Shown: piece after piece, positions 49,415 through 58,887 of the stretch
Layout: every line of letters starts with the position of its first letter
Numbering within the stretch: position 1 is the stretch's first letter
Assembly: GCF_000026185.1 (NCBI RefSeq)
Contig: NC_010694.1
Span: 2,232,001-2,296,000 of the forward strand
Source: Erwinia tasmaniensis Et1/99
Lineage (GTDB): Bacteria; Pseudomonadota; Gammaproteobacteria; Enterobacterales; Enterobacteriaceae
DNA: 64,000 nucleotides
Direction: 5' to 3'
Position numbers and translations under genes: made by a program
Notes under the pieces: generated by a model
Databases searched by the model: none
What the model was told of the DNA's origin: nothing
Seen by the model: the letters and a program-made list of their open reading frames with translations, nothing else

Positions 49415-50222
49415 TTTTCCCGTCCTTCACCATCGGGTTGAGCAGGTCAAACAGCTGGCGCGAAGCGTAGTGCCACTGTTCAATCTGATTAACCGATAAA
49501 ACCGGCATCAGCGCATTGGTGATCAGCACTTCTTCTGCCGCTGCTAACGCGTCTATACCGGCACGTACCTCGCTCAGGGTATAACCGAGTTGCGCGACCA
49601 GCCGCATCACCTGCTGACGCTGAATACCGTTTACGCCGCTAGCGCTTAAATCTGGGGTAAACACCTGTTTATCCACGCGCCAGAATAAATTAGCCGCACA
49701 GCATTCCACCAGCATGCCGTCACTGTCAAGCACCAGCGCCTCATCGGCATCGGTCTGCTCAAGCTCCGTGCGGATCAACACCTGCTCAAGGCGATTAAGA
49801 TGTTTAATGCCCGCCAGATGTGGGTTTTTCCCCAGCCGCACCGAACTTAATGCCAGCCGGACACCGCTCCGGCGCAGCTGATGATAGTGGGCCGGGTAGG
49901 TGGACAAAGAGATGATACGAGTGGGCTTTTCACATCCCTGTGCGCTGTAACCACGCCCGCCGCTGCCGCGGGTGAGAATGACTTTTAACACACCTTCGTA
50001 GCCGTTGGATGCGGCCAGGATCATCTCTGCTTCCAGCGCAGGCCAGTCGACTCCCTTTATCATCAGCCGTTCACAGCCCTGCTGCAAACGCTGTAAATGT
50101 GCCGCCAGACGCTGAATAAAACCCTGCTGGACACGCGCCGTTGTAAAGCAGCCGTCACCGAACTGGACGGCGCGATCGCGGACTTCGACAGTGTCCCGCA
50201 CTTCACCGTTGACCCATATCAT
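49404..50222 (-). CDS. pabC: Aminodeoxychorismate lyase PabC
   Basis: A PLP enzyme that makes p-aminobenzoate for folate. It has 272 residues (E. coli 269), class IV aminotransferase fold. The PLP lysine is Lys140 in [13 protein letters not shown]; the opening MIWVNGE and [11 protein letters not shown] are conserved. First gene after the fabF terminator and head of the pabC-mltG-tmk-holB-ycfH run. Confidence 0.95.
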   Translation of the reverse strand: MIWVNGEVRDTVEVRDRAVQFGDGCFTTARVQQGFIQRLAAHLQRLQQGCERLMIKGVDWPALEAEMILAASNGYEGVLKVILTRGSGGRGYSAQGCEKPTRIISLSTYPAHYHQLRRSGVRLALSSVRLGKNPHLAGIKHLNRLEQVLIRTELEQTDADEALVLDSDGMLVECCAANLFWRVDKQVFTPDLSASGVNGIQRQQVMRLVAQLGYTLSEVRAGIDALAAAEEVLITNALMPVLSVNQIEQWHYASRQLFDLLNPMVKDGKIDD

Positions 50223-50336
50223 GCTGACTCTCCGTTAGCTTATACCTTGTCAGATTACCCACCTGGCGCGCTGGCAGCATCTGATTTTGTCGCATAACGT
50301 TCGGCGCTGGTGATACGAACGCCTCCCGACTAGCCT

Positions 50337-50364
50337 AAAAAAAAGGCCCGCATCTGCGGGCCTT
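50337..50364 (-). terminator. Rho-independent terminator of fabF
   Basis: A 9-bp stem AAGGCCCGC/GCGGGCCTT (50343-50351, 50356-50364), ATCT loop, then eight T on the minus strand. It lies 20 bases after fabF and separates the fab cluster from pabC. Confidence 0.9.
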
Positions 50365-50384
50365 ACAATCAGGCAGGACAATAC

Positions 50385-51626
50385 TCAGACTTTTCGGAAG
50401 ATCAGTGAACCGTTAGTTCCACCGAAACCGAAGGAGTTACAGAGTACGTACTCCAGGCCCTTTGTCTGGCGTGCGGTGTGCGGCACAAAGTCCAGATCAC
50501 AACCTTCATCCGGATTATCCAGATTGATGGTCGGTGGGACCACCTGGTCGCGAAGCGCGAGGATGCTGAAGATCGACTCAACCGCGCCCGCCGCCCCTAA
50601 CAGGTGACCGGTCATAGATTTGGTCGAACTCACCATCACGCGGCGTGCATCAGCGCCAAACACGGATTTCACCGCCTGCGCTTCGGCTTTATCTCCGGCA
50701 GGCGTTGAGGTGCCGTGCGCGTTGATATAGCCAATTTTCTCTGCGGATAGCTGCGCATCTTTCAATGCGTTAACGACCGCGAGCGCCGCTCCGGCACCGT
50801 TTTCCGGTGGAGAAGTCATGTGATAGGCATCGCTGCTCATACCGAAGCCGACAACTTCGGCATAGATTTTCGCACCACGCTTTTTCGCATGCTCATACTC
50901 TTCCAACACCACGACGCCCGCACCGTCACCCAGCACGAAGCCGTCACGATCTTTATCCCACGGACGGCTGGCCGCCTGCGGATTGTCGTTACGGGTAGAA
51001 AGTGCACGGGCTGCGCCGAAACCGCCAACGCCTAGCGGCGTACTGCCTTTTTCTGCACCGCCTGCCAGCATGACGTCAGCATCGTTATAGGCGATAATGC
51101 GTGCCGCATGGCCTATATTGTGAACGCCAGAGGTACAGGCAGTCGCAATGGAAATACTCGGACCTTTCATGCCAAACATGATGGTCAGATGCCCGGCAAC
51201 CATATTAACAATGGTTGAGGGAACGAAGAACGGACTAATTTTACGCGGGCCACCGTTCACCAGCGAGGTGTGGTTTTCTTCGATCAGGCCAAGACCGCCG
51301 ATACCAGAGCCAATAGCGGCACCAATACGGCTAGCGTTCTCTTCGGTAATTTCCAGGCCGGAATCCTGCATGGCCTGAATGCCAGCGACAATTCCATATT
51401 GAATGAAGGCATCCATCTTGCGCTGATCTTTGCGCGAGATGAAGTCATCACAATTAAAATCCTTTACTAAGCCAGCAAAACGCGTTGCGTAGGCACTAGT
51501 ATCAAAATGGTCGATCGGGCTGATGCCACTCTGACCGGCAACAAGAGCATTCCAGGTAGACTCTACGGTATTGCCGACAGGAGACAACATGCCAAGACCA
51601 GTCACAACTACACGACGCTTAGACAC
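50385..51626 (-). CDS. fabF: 3-oxoacyl-ACP synthase II FabF
   Basis: Fatty-acid chain elongation, including the temperature-regulated 16:1 to 18:1 step. It has 413 residues; catalytic Cys164 in [13 protein letters not shown], with His in [11 protein letters not shown] and [10 protein letters not shown]. 88 bases after acpP on the same strand. Confidence 0.98.
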   Translation of the reverse strand: MSKRRVVVTGLGMLSPVGNTVESTWNALVAGQSGISPIDHFDTSAYATRFAGLVKDFNCDDFISRKDQRKMDAFIQYGIVAGIQAMQDSGLEITEENASRIGAAIGSGIGGLGLIEENHTSLVNGGPRKISPFFVPSTIVNMVAGHLTIMFGMKGPSISIATACTSGVHNIGHAARIIAYNDADVMLAGGAEKGSTPLGVGGFGAARALSTRNDNPQAASRPWDKDRDGFVLGDGAGVVVLEEYEHAKKRGAKIYAEVVGFGMSSDAYHMTSPPENGAGAALAVVNALKDAQLSAEKIGYINAHGTSTPAGDKAEAQAVKSVFGADARRVMVSSTKSMTGHLLGAAGAVESIFSILALRDQVVPPTINLDNPDEGCDLDFVPHTARQTKGLEYVLCNSFGFGGTNGSLIFRKV

Positions 51627-51714
51627 GTTCGTCCTCCAGGGAGGGAAAGATTGACACTATGTGGGACTTTCAGATAAAACTCAGGCGGTCGAATGACCGC
51701 CTGGAGATGCTCAC

Positions 51715-51951
51715 TTATGCCTGGTGACCATTGATGTAATCAATAGCAGCCTGAACGGTAGTGATTTTCTCAGCTTCTTCATCCGGAATCTCGGTATCGA
51801 ACTCTTCTTCCAGAGCCATTACCAGCTCAACGGTATCAAGAGAATCAGCGCCCAGATCTTCCACAAAAGAGGCAGTATTAACAACTTCTTCCTGCTTAAC
51901 GCCCAGCTGCTCGCCAATGATTTTCTTAACGCGTTCTTCGATAGTGCTCAT
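51715..51951 (-). CDS. acpP: Acyl carrier protein AcpP
   Basis: A 78-residue acidic carrier, nearly identical to E. coli [21 protein letters not shown], with the 4'-phosphopantetheine serine in [11 protein letters not shown] (Ser37 counting without Met) and the end DYINGHQA. The long open frame upstream is spurious. A 154-base gap separates it from fabG, allowing a strong own promoter. Confidence 0.99.
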   Translation of the reverse strand: MSTIEERVKKIIGEQLGVKQEEVVNTASFVEDLGADSLDTVELVMALEEEFDTEIPDEEAEKITTVQAAIDYINGHQA

Positions 51952-52105
51952 ACTATTAAATTTCCTATCAAAACTCGCTTTCGCGATGGTTTTCGTAGTG
52001 TATAAAATGTTGAAAAAGATGCAACTCAATCCCGGTCGGTCCAACCACGATTTTACGCTATTTTGCGGCTTTTGCCCTAAACAACGCAAATCATTTTCGT
52101 GATTA

Positions 52106-52840
52106 TCAGACCATATACATTCCGCCATTGACGTGCAGCGTTTCACCAGTGATGTACGCTGCCTCGTCAGAGGCTAAAAATGCAACAGCATTGGCGATTT
52201 CCTGCGCGCCGCCGAGGCGACCTGCAGGAACTTCCGCCAGAATGCCCGCACGCTGATCTTCGCTCAACGCACGCGTCATGTCGGTTTCAATAAAACCAGG
52301 TGCCACAACGTTAACGGTAATGCCACGGGACGCAATTTCACGTGCCAGTGACTTGCTGAAGCCAATCAAACCCGCTTTTGCTGCCGCGTAATTTGCCTGA
52401 CCCGCATTACCCATTGTTCCAACTACGGAGCCAATGGTAATAATTCGACCCGCGCGTTTTTTCATCATTGCTCGCATTACCGCTTTAGACAAGCGGAATA
52501 CGGAAGTCAGATTGGTGTCCAGAATATCCAGCCACTCATCATCCTTCATACGCATCAGAAGATTATCACGCGTGATGCCTGCATTATTGACTAAAATGTC
52601 CACTTCGCCAAACTCGCTGCGAATATTTTCCAACACGCTCTCAATAGAAGCAGCGTCGGTGACGTTCAGCAGCAGGCCTTTACCGTTATCACCCAGATAA
52701 CTGCTGATGGCATCAGCGCCGCTTTGGCTGGTCGCGGTGCCCACCACTTTCGCACCGCGCGCGACCAGGGTTTCTGCTATTGCACGCCCAATGCCGCGAC
52801 TTGCACCGGTAACCAGCGCGATTTTTCCTTCGAAGCTCAT
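52106..52840 (-). CDS. fabG: 3-oxoacyl-ACP reductase FabG
   Basis: NADPH-dependent reductase of the elongation cycle. It has 244 residues, SDR fold: cofactor [13 protein letters not shown] (~11-23), NNAG in [13 protein letters not shown], active-site Tyr/Lys in NYAAAKAG, and C-terminal [15 protein letters not shown]. 14 bases after fabD. Confidence 0.98.
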   Translation of the reverse strand: MSFEGKIALVTGASRGIGRAIAETLVARGAKVVGTATSQSGADAISSYLGDNGKGLLLNVTDAASIESVLENIRSEFGEVDILVNNAGITRDNLLMRMKDDEWLDILDTNLTSVFRLSKAVMRAMMKKRAGRIITIGSVVGTMGNAGQANYAAAKAGLIGFSKSLAREIASRGITVNVVAPGFIETDMTRALSEDQRAGILAEVPAGRLGGAQEIANAVAFLASDEAAYITGETLHVNGGMYMV

Positions 52841-52854
52841 GTTATCTCTCCGTG

Positions 52855-53784
52855 TTACTGTTCAAGCGCTGCTGACAGGCTGGCCTGGTCATTTACCGCC
52901 GCCGCCGTCAGAGTGTCAACAATACGCTTAGTCAGTCCGGTCAACACTTTCCCCGGACCTGCTTCCAACAGGGAAGTGACGCCCTGCTGTGCAATAAATT
53001 CGACGCTTTCCGTCCAGCGCACCGGACTATAAAGCTGGCGTACTAAGGCGCTGCGAATGGCTTCAGGCGCGCTTTCAACCTTCACGTCAACATTGTTGAC
53101 TACCGGGAAGGTCGGCGCACTGAACGTCAGCTGTTCCAGGGCAATCGCCAGTTTATCCGCAGCGGGCTTCATCAGCGCGCAGTGGGACGGCACGCTGACC
53201 GGCAGCGGTAACGCACGCTTGGCACCGGCAGCTTTACAGGCCGCACCCGCACGCTCAACGGCTTCTTTGTTACCGGCAATCACCACCTGACCCGGCGAGT
53301 TGAAATTGACCGGCGACACCACCTGCCCCTGAGCAGATTCTTCACAGGCTTTGGCAATTGACACATCATCCAGACCAATAATCGCCTGCATAGCGCCAGT
53401 ACCTTCTGGTACAGCCTCCTGCATCAGCTTGCCGCGCAGCTCAACCAGTTTGATCGCATCCGTAAACGCAATGACTCCGGCACAAACCAGCGCACTGTAC
53501 TCACCCAGGCTATGGCCTGCAAGCATTGAAGGCGCTTTTCCGCCTTTTTCCTGCCAAACGCGGAAAATGGCAACAGATGCAGCCAGTAATGCAGGCTGCG
53601 TTTGCCAGGTTTTGTTTAATTCTTCAGCAGGACCTTGCTGCACCAGCTGCCAGAGGTCATAGCCCAGGGCATCGGAGGCTTCGCGGAAGGTTTTCTCCAC
53701 CAGGGGATTCGCGGCTGCCAAATCGGCCAGCATACCCAACGTTTGCGAGCCCTGTCCGGGGAATACCATTGCAAATTGCGTCAT
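52855..53784 (-). CDS. fabD: Malonyl-CoA:ACP transacylase FabD
   Basis: Loads malonyl onto ACP. It has 309 residues; nucleophile Ser92 in AGHSLGEYSALV, opening FVFPGQGSQ-type FAMVFPGQGSQTLGML, and catalytic His in SVPSHCALM. 33 bases after fabH. Confidence 0.98.
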   Translation of the reverse strand: MTQFAMVFPGQGSQTLGMLADLAAANPLVEKTFREASDALGYDLWQLVQQGPAEELNKTWQTQPALLAASVAIFRVWQEKGGKAPSMLAGHSLGEYSALVCAGVIAFTDAIKLVELRGKLMQEAVPEGTGAMQAIIGLDDVSIAKACEESAQGQVVSPVNFNSPGQVVIAGNKEAVERAGAACKAAGAKRALPLPVSVPSHCALMKPAADKLAIALEQLTFSAPTFPVVNNVDVKVESAPEAIRSALVRQLYSPVRWTESVEFIAQQGVTSLLEAGPGKVLTGLTKRIVDTLTAAAVNDQASLSAALEQ

Positions 53785-53817
53785 TGTTATTTCCTGTTAA
53801 TCGCCATTACTTTTTCA

Positions 53818-54771
53818 TCAAAAGCGAACCAGTGCTGAACCCCAGGTAAATCCGCCACCAAAGGCTTCCAGCAGAACCAGCTGACCGCGTTGGATACGAC
53901 CATCGCGTACTGCCTCATCCAGCGCCGTGGGAACCGACGCCGCAGACGTATTACCGTGGCGGTCAAGCGTCACGACAACTTTGTCCATATCCATACCCAA
54001 CTTGCGGGCGGTAGCGTTGATAATGCGCAGATTAGCCTGATGAGGCACGAGCCAGTCAATGGCGGCGCGATCAAGATTATTCGCCTGAAGGGTTTCTTCG
54101 ACGATATGGGCCAGTTCGGTCACGGCAACTTTGAACACTTCGTTACCGGCCATCGTGACGTAGGAAGGATTTTCCTGATTCTCGCGATCCTGGTTAGGCA
54201 GGGTCAGCAGCTGGCCATAGCGACCGTCCGCATGCAGGTGGGTAGAAATAATGCCCTGCTCTTCGCTGGCTTCCAGCACCACGGCGCCGGCACCATCGCC
54301 AAACAGGATAATCGTGCCGCGATCGTTTGGATCGAGCATACGTGCCAGCACGTCAGCACCTATCACCAACGCATTTTTCACCACACCATTTTTGATGTAC
54401 TGATCGGCCACGCTTAACGCATATGTAAAGCCAGCACAGGCTGCTGCCAGGTCGAAAGAAGCCGCGTCATCAATTTCCAGCATCTGCTGGATCATGCAGG
54501 CTGAGCTTGGAAAAGCGTGACTGGATGAGGTCGTGGCAACAACGATAAGACCTATATCGTTTTTATCGATACCGGACATTTCCAGCGCACGGCTGGCCGC
54601 CTGAAAGCCCATGGTTGCCACGGTTTCATCCGGGCCGGCGATGCGACGTTCACGAATACCGGTACGAGTTACGATCCACTCGTCCGACGTATCCACCATT
54701 TTTTCCAGATCGGCGTTACTCCGCACCTGTTCGGGCAAATAGCTGCCCGTACCGATAATCTTCGAATACAT
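53818..54771 (-). CDS. fabH: 3-oxoacyl-ACP synthase III FabH
   Basis: Starts fatty-acid synthesis from acetyl-CoA and malonyl-ACP. It has 317 residues; Cys112 in [12 protein letters not shown], His in VPHQANLRI and Asn in [11 protein letters not shown]. 6 bases after plsX, so part of rpmF-plsX-fabHDG. Confidence 0.98.
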   Translation of the reverse strand: MYSKIIGTGSYLPEQVRSNADLEKMVDTSDEWIVTRTGIRERRIAGPDETVATMGFQAASRALEMSGIDKNDIGLIVVATTSSSHAFPSSACMIQQMLEIDDAASFDLAAACAGFTYALSVADQYIKNGVVKNALVIGADVLARMLDPNDRGTIILFGDGAGAVVLEASEEQGIISTHLHADGRYGQLLTLPNQDRENQENPSYVTMAGNEVFKVAVTELAHIVEETLQANNLDRAAIDWLVPHQANLRIINATARKLGMDMDKVVVTLDRHGNTSAASVPTALDEAVRDGRIQRGQLVLLEAFGGGFTWGSALVRF

Positions 54772-54777
54772 GTTCGC

Positions 54778-55812
54778 TCAGTCACTCTTAGGTAATACAG
54801 CTTCAAGGCGCGCAGCAATTCGCTGAGGAATTTGCCGCTGCACCGCCTGCTCTGCCTGTTGGATCGCCACGGTAAATGCGCGTTGATTAGCCGCACCATG
54901 GCTTTTAATCACGGTGCCGCGCAATCCTAACAGACAAGCGCCATTATACTGGTCAGGGTTGAGATGACCGAATTTCTTTGCCAGACGCTTCTGTAAAATA
55001 CGCCCCAGCAATCTCAGCCACCAGGCCTTCTTTTTACCTTCGCCCTGTGATTTCAACAGCGAAAGAAACATTCTCACCACGCCTTCCATGGTTTTCAGCG
55101 TGACGTTACCCACAAAACCATCGCAAACCAAGACATCAGTTTTACCGGTAAGAAGATCGTTGCCCTCAAGATAGCCAATAAAGTTAATTTCCGCTGCAGC
55201 ACGCAGTATCGCGGCAGCATCACGGATTGACGTTAACCCTTTGCTATCCTCCTGACCAATGTTGATCAGTGCAACGCGGGGGCGGCTGATGGCCAGCACT
55301 TCTTCGGCCACCACGGCTCCCATCACCGCAAACTGCACCAGCATGGCACTGTCTGAGTCCACGTTAGCGCCTAAATCCAGCACCACGGTTTTCCCGTGCT
55401 GCTGATGCGGCAAAACGGTCATCAACGCCGGGCGGTCGATGCCGTCCAGCGGTTTTAGTAATAATTTTGCCAGCCCCATTAGCGCACCGGTATTACCCGC
55501 GCTGATGCAGGCCTGCGCATGGCCTTCTTTTACCTGTTCCAGCGCGATGCGCATGGAGGTTCCGCGACTGGCGCGGATCGCTTGTGAAGGCCTGGCATCA
55601 CTGGCAATAACTGACTCTGCTGCAATGATCTGCAGTCGTGCCCTTAGGGCTGAATCCGCTGTGGCGAGTGATGACGTGATGATGTCGGGATCGCCGACCA
55701 GAAGAAGATGCAGATGCGGGTTGGATTCCAGTGCCTGCAATGATGCAGGCACCGTCACACAGGGACCGAAGTCCCCGCCCATGGCATCTATCGCCAGGGT
55801 CAAACGTGTCAA
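54778..55812 (-). CDS. plsX: Phosphate acyltransferase PlsX
   Basis: Converts acyl-ACP to acyl-phosphate for phospholipid synthesis. It has 344 residues. The start chosen is TTG at 55812, encoding (M)[16 protein letters not shown], with GGAGC 4 bases upstream; the open frame runs further but overlaps rpmF. Strings: [29 protein letters not shown] [15 protein letters not shown], and VLDLGANVD. 22 bases after rpmF. Confidence 0.96.
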   Translation of the reverse strand: MTRLTLAIDAMGGDFGPCVTVPASLQALESNPHLHLLLVGDPDIITSSLATADSALRARLQIIAAESVIASDARPSQAIRASRGTSMRIALEQVKEGHAQACISAGNTGALMGLAKLLLKPLDGIDRPALMTVLPHQQHGKTVVLDLGANVDSDSAMLVQFAVMGAVVAEEVLAISRPRVALINIGQEDSKGLTSIRDAAAILRAAAEINFIGYLEGNDLLTGKTDVLVCDGFVGNVTLKTMEGVVRMFLSLLKSQGEGKKKAWWLRLLGRILQKRLAKKFGHLNPDQYNGACLLGLRGTVIKSHGAANQRAFTVAIQQAEQAVQRQIPQRIAARLEAVLPKSD

Positions 55813-55834
55813 AATAGCTCCGCGAACCGCGAAA

Positions 55835-56005
55835 TTACTTAACGATGACCTTGCGACCGCGGTAGTAACCATCCGCAGTGATGTGGTGACGCAGATGAGT
55901 TTCGCCAGAAACTTTATCTACGGAAAGAGCTGCAGTGGTCAGAGAGTCGTGTGAACGACGCATGCCACGCTTGGAACGGGTTGGTTTATTCTGTTGTACG
56001 GCCAT
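55835..56005 (-). CDS. rpmF: 50S ribosomal protein bL32
   Basis: A 56-residue ribosomal protein, below usual ORF cut-offs: [19 protein letters not shown], then [20 protein letters not shown] and [10 protein letters not shown]. One residue shorter than E. coli (TTAALSV against TAVTSLSV). It lies 14 bases after yceD and 22 before plsX, the classic yceD-rpmF-plsX-fabH order. Confidence 0.98.
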   Translation of the reverse strand: MAVQQNKPTRSKRGMRRSHDSLTTAALSVDKVSGETHLRHHITADGYYRGRKVIVK

Positions 56006-56019
56006 GGACCTTACTCCTA

Positions 56020-56541
56020 TTACTTATGCTTTAAACTGGCTAATACGGCAAATGGATTTGGCTTTTCTGCCTCTGCAGGCAGTTTGCCAAAGACCATGTC
56101 CGCCTCGGACACTTCACAGTGTTCAGAATCATGCACCGGAACGACAGGCAGGGCGAGGATGATTTCATCTTCCACCATAGCCAGCAGATCGGTTTCGCCA
56201 AACTCGTTGACGTCGATCGGCTCGTACGCTTCCGGCAGTGCTTCGGCCTGCTCGTCGGTGACGACCGGGCTGAAACAGTACGATACGTGGACGTGTTGCG
56301 GAAAGTTCTTGTTGCAGCGCTGGCAGCACAACGTCAAAGAAACTTCGGCCGTACCTTTCAGTACTGCCAGACGCTGTTCGTCAATCGCGAACGACATGAC
56401 ACATTCTACATCACTGTCCACACTCACTACCGATTCGGCAATCCGCTCAACCTGTTCAGGGGTGTAGACACCCTGGTAGTCCAGGCGTTTTTGAGCGGTA
56501 CGAACCGCATCGAGAGTCAGGGGTAATTTTACCTTTTGCAT
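56020..56541 (-). CDS. yceD: DUF177 protein YceD, 23S rRNA accumulation factor
   Basis: A 173-residue protein (E. coli 173) needed for normal 23S rRNA levels in its family. A Cys pair [12 protein letters not shown] (~98-109) may bind metal; an acidic central part ([22 protein letters not shown]) follows. First gene of the rpmF-plsX-fab operon and divergent from yceF. Confidence 0.94.
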   Translation of the reverse strand: MQKVKLPLTLDAVRTAQKRLDYQGVYTPEQVERIAESVVSVDSDVECVMSFAIDEQRLAVLKGTAEVSLTLCCQRCNKNFPQHVHVSYCFSPVVTDEQAEALPEAYEPIDVNEFGETDLLAMVEDEIILALPVVPVHDSEHCEVSEADMVFGKLPAEAEKPNPFAVLASLKHK

Positions 56542-56683
56542 AGGGCGCGCATATTAACTTTGTAACGACATAGAGTCAAAGAAAAAGGCCGTAATACGAC
56601 ATCTTTCACCCATTATTCGCATCCAGTGCGGCGCATAGTTTAAGATGCCTGACACTGATTCGCTATCTATTCCGAAAAAAAAT

Positions 56684-57268
56684 ATGCGACAACTGGTCTT
56701 AGCCTCCACATCAAGCTATCGCAAAAACCTGTTAAGCAAACTGCAGCTGCCTTTTATCAGCGCCGCGCCCAACGCTGACGAAACGCCCAGGGAGGGGGAG
56801 TCTGCTACCGAGCTGGTCATGCGTCTGGCAGCTGCTAAAGCAGAGGCGCTGGCAACGGACTTCCCGAACCACCTTATTATCGGTGCCGATCAGGTATGTG
56901 TCCTCGATGGTAAGATTTGCGGTAAGCCGCACTCTGACGCTAACGCCCGTGCCCAGCTGCGCGCTGCAAGCGGCCACAGCGTGGTGTTTTACACTGGTCT
57001 GGCGCTGTTTGACAGTAGCAACGCCAGTTTGCAGGTATTATGTGAGCCATTCAGCGTCCACTTCCGCACGTTGAGCGACGAAGAAATAGCAGAATACGTG
57101 CGTCAAGAGCAGCCGCTGGACTGCGCGGGCAGTTTTAAAAGTGAGGGGTTGGGCATTGCGCTGTTCGACCGTCTGTCGGGGCGGGACCCGAATACGCTGG
57201 TCGGGCTGCCGCTGATCGCGCTGGCTGAGATGCTCAGGAACGCCGGAGTCAATCCGCTGGCAGTCTGA
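56684..57268 (+). CDS. yceF: Maf-family nucleotide pyrophosphatase YceF (m7GTP-specific in E. coli)
   Basis: House-cleaning pyrophosphatase for modified nucleotides. It has 194 residues from [17 protein letters not shown], matching the E. coli length; an in-frame ATG at 56645 would add 13 residues and cannot be excluded, since neither start has a strong ribosome site. Family motifs: [27 protein letters not shown], and [31 protein letters not shown]. Confidence 0.93.
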   Translation: MRQLVLASTSSYRKNLLSKLQLPFISAAPNADETPREGESATELVMRLAAAKAEALATDFPNHLIIGADQVCVLDGKICGKPHSDANARAQLRAASGHSVVFYTGLALFDSSNASLQVLCEPFSVHFRTLSDEEIAEYVRQEQPLDCAGSFKSEGLGIALFDRLSGRDPNTLVGLPLIALAEMLRNAGVNPLAV

Positions 57269-57273
57269 CTGGG

Positions 57274-57299
57274 CGGGACGACAGCGCGACGTCCCGTTT
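57274..57299 (+). terminator. Hairpin between convergent yceF and rluC
   Basis: Stem CGGGACG/CGTCCCG (57274-57280, 57290-57296), 9-base loop, then TTT on the plus strand. It fills the 35-base gap between the two stops; strength is moderate. Confidence 0.5.
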
Positions 57300-57303
57300 A
57301 GCG

Positions 57304-58266
57304 TTAGCCGGTGAGAGTGGTTTTGCGCAGTAGTGTAAGGCACCGCTTCAGCTGCTCGTCAAGCGGCGCTTCTACGCGCATGACCTCTCCGGTGTTTGGG
57401 TGGGTAAAACGCAGCGCGGCGGCGTGTAGAAACAGGCGCTTGAGCCCGGTGCCGCTAAGCTGCTGGTCAAACTCCGCCTCGCCGTAACGATCGTCAAAGG
57501 CTATCGGATGTCCGGCATGCAGTGTGTGCACACGGATTTGATGCGTGCGTCCGGTTACCGGGCTGGCTTTGACCAACGTAGCGATAGCGTAGCGCTCCTC
57601 CACTTTAAACAGCGTTTCAGACGGCTTGCCTTCGCTACTGACCTTCACTACGCGCTCGCCGCTTTGTAAAATATTTTTCAGCAGCGGCGCACGTACGGCC
57701 TTCACATGCGAGGGCCACTGGCCGCGCACCAGCGCCAAATAGTCTTTCTGCATTCCCTTTTCGCGCAATTGCTCATGGAGCGAACGCAACGCGGAACGTT
57801 TCTTTGCCACCAGCAAAATGCCCGAGGTATCACGATCGAGACGGTGCACCAGTTCAAGAAAACGTGCGTCAGGACGCAGGGCTCGAAGCCCTTCAATTAC
57901 CCCAAAGCTCAGTCCACTGCCGCCGTGAACCGCCGTGCCGGAAGGCTTATTCATCACCAGAAGATAATCATCCTCATAGATGATGGCGGCTTCCAGCGCG
58001 GCAACTTTGGCCAGCTTAGGCGAAACGTTGTCGTCTTCGCGCTCAGCCACGCGCACCGGAGGGATGCGGATTTCATCCCCGGCTTCCAGTTTATATTCTG
58101 GCTTAATTCGCTTTTTGTTCACCCGCACTTCGCCCTTACGCAAAATGCGATAAATCATACTTTTCGGCACCCCTTTTAACTGGGTGCGTAAAAAGTTATC
58201 GATACGTTGCCCCGCTTCATCGGCGGAGATGGCTATAAAATGTACGGCTGGAGTATTGGTTTTCAT
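57304..58266 (-). CDS. rluC: 23S rRNA pseudouridine synthase RluC
   Basis: Makes pseudouridine at 23S rRNA positions 955, 2504 and 2580 (E. coli numbering). It has 320 residues: an S4 RNA-binding domain (~20-80), catalytic Asp in LVHRLDRDTSGILLVAKK, and GRTHQIRVH. Divergent from rne as in E. coli. Confidence 0.97.
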   Translation of the reverse strand: MKTNTPAVHFIAISADEAGQRIDNFLRTQLKGVPKSMIYRILRKGEVRVNKKRIKPEYKLEAGDEIRIPPVRVAEREDDNVSPKLAKVAALEAAIIYEDDYLLVMNKPSGTAVHGGSGLSFGVIEGLRALRPDARFLELVHRLDRDTSGILLVAKKRSALRSLHEQLREKGMQKDYLALVRGQWPSHVKAVRAPLLKNILQSGERVVKVSSEGKPSETLFKVEERYAIATLVKASPVTGRTHQIRVHTLHAGHPIAFDDRYGEAEFDQQLSGTGLKRLFLHAAALRFTHPNTGEVMRVEAPLDEQLKRCLTLLRKTTLTG

Positions 58267-58887
58267 GGTTGGCGATTCTAAATAGTGCGCTGTGATAGCG
58301 CCACCTCTTTTTATGTGCTTAACTGACTAAGACGGTTATCGCCATCTGGCTATGAGCGGTTTTTAGACGATTTGCTGAAAAGCACTGCAGTTCGCTCTGA
58401 AAGCCGCAATAAACTTGGATGAGCGTATAAAGTCACCTTGCGATTACCTACTTAGCGGTGGGATAATGTTTGCGTTTTTTGACGCTAAACTTGTTAACGC
58501 AAGGGAATAAATAGCGTAAGCCCCAAGACTTTCGTCGAGCTGCAAAACGGCAGACGAAAACGACAGGGTGTAATAAGAAATTTTGCCGGATAGCCCATAC
58601 ACGCAGCAATGGCGTAAGACGTATTGTGCAATCAGGCATTTAGCGGGCTGCGGGTTGCAGCCTGGACGATAAAGCGGGATTGGTTCAGCGGTAGGTTACT
58701 GGCGGTCCCCCTCCAAAGCGCTGTTTTTCCATATGTAAAACAGGCTACCGAGTATTTGCACCCCTTGAGCTGGCGACAACCGGGAGGTTGACGGCTTGCG
58801 ATGAGACACGGGGTCATCGGTTTTTCACGTCCAGCGTTACTTTGCCCGTAGCTTTGTCAATAATGTAAGAATAATGAGTAAGTTACG
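58267..58887 (+). promoter_or_regulatory. rne promoter and long autoregulatory 5' leader / rluC promoter
   Basis: A 621-base gap without supported genes. In E. coli rne has a 361-base structured leader through which RNase E controls its own mRNA. Here the proximal half contains several short inverted repeats (e.g. GATGAGACACGGGGTCATCGG near 58800), consistent with the same kind of leader. Individual hairpins were not matched to hp2/hp3. Confidence 0.6.
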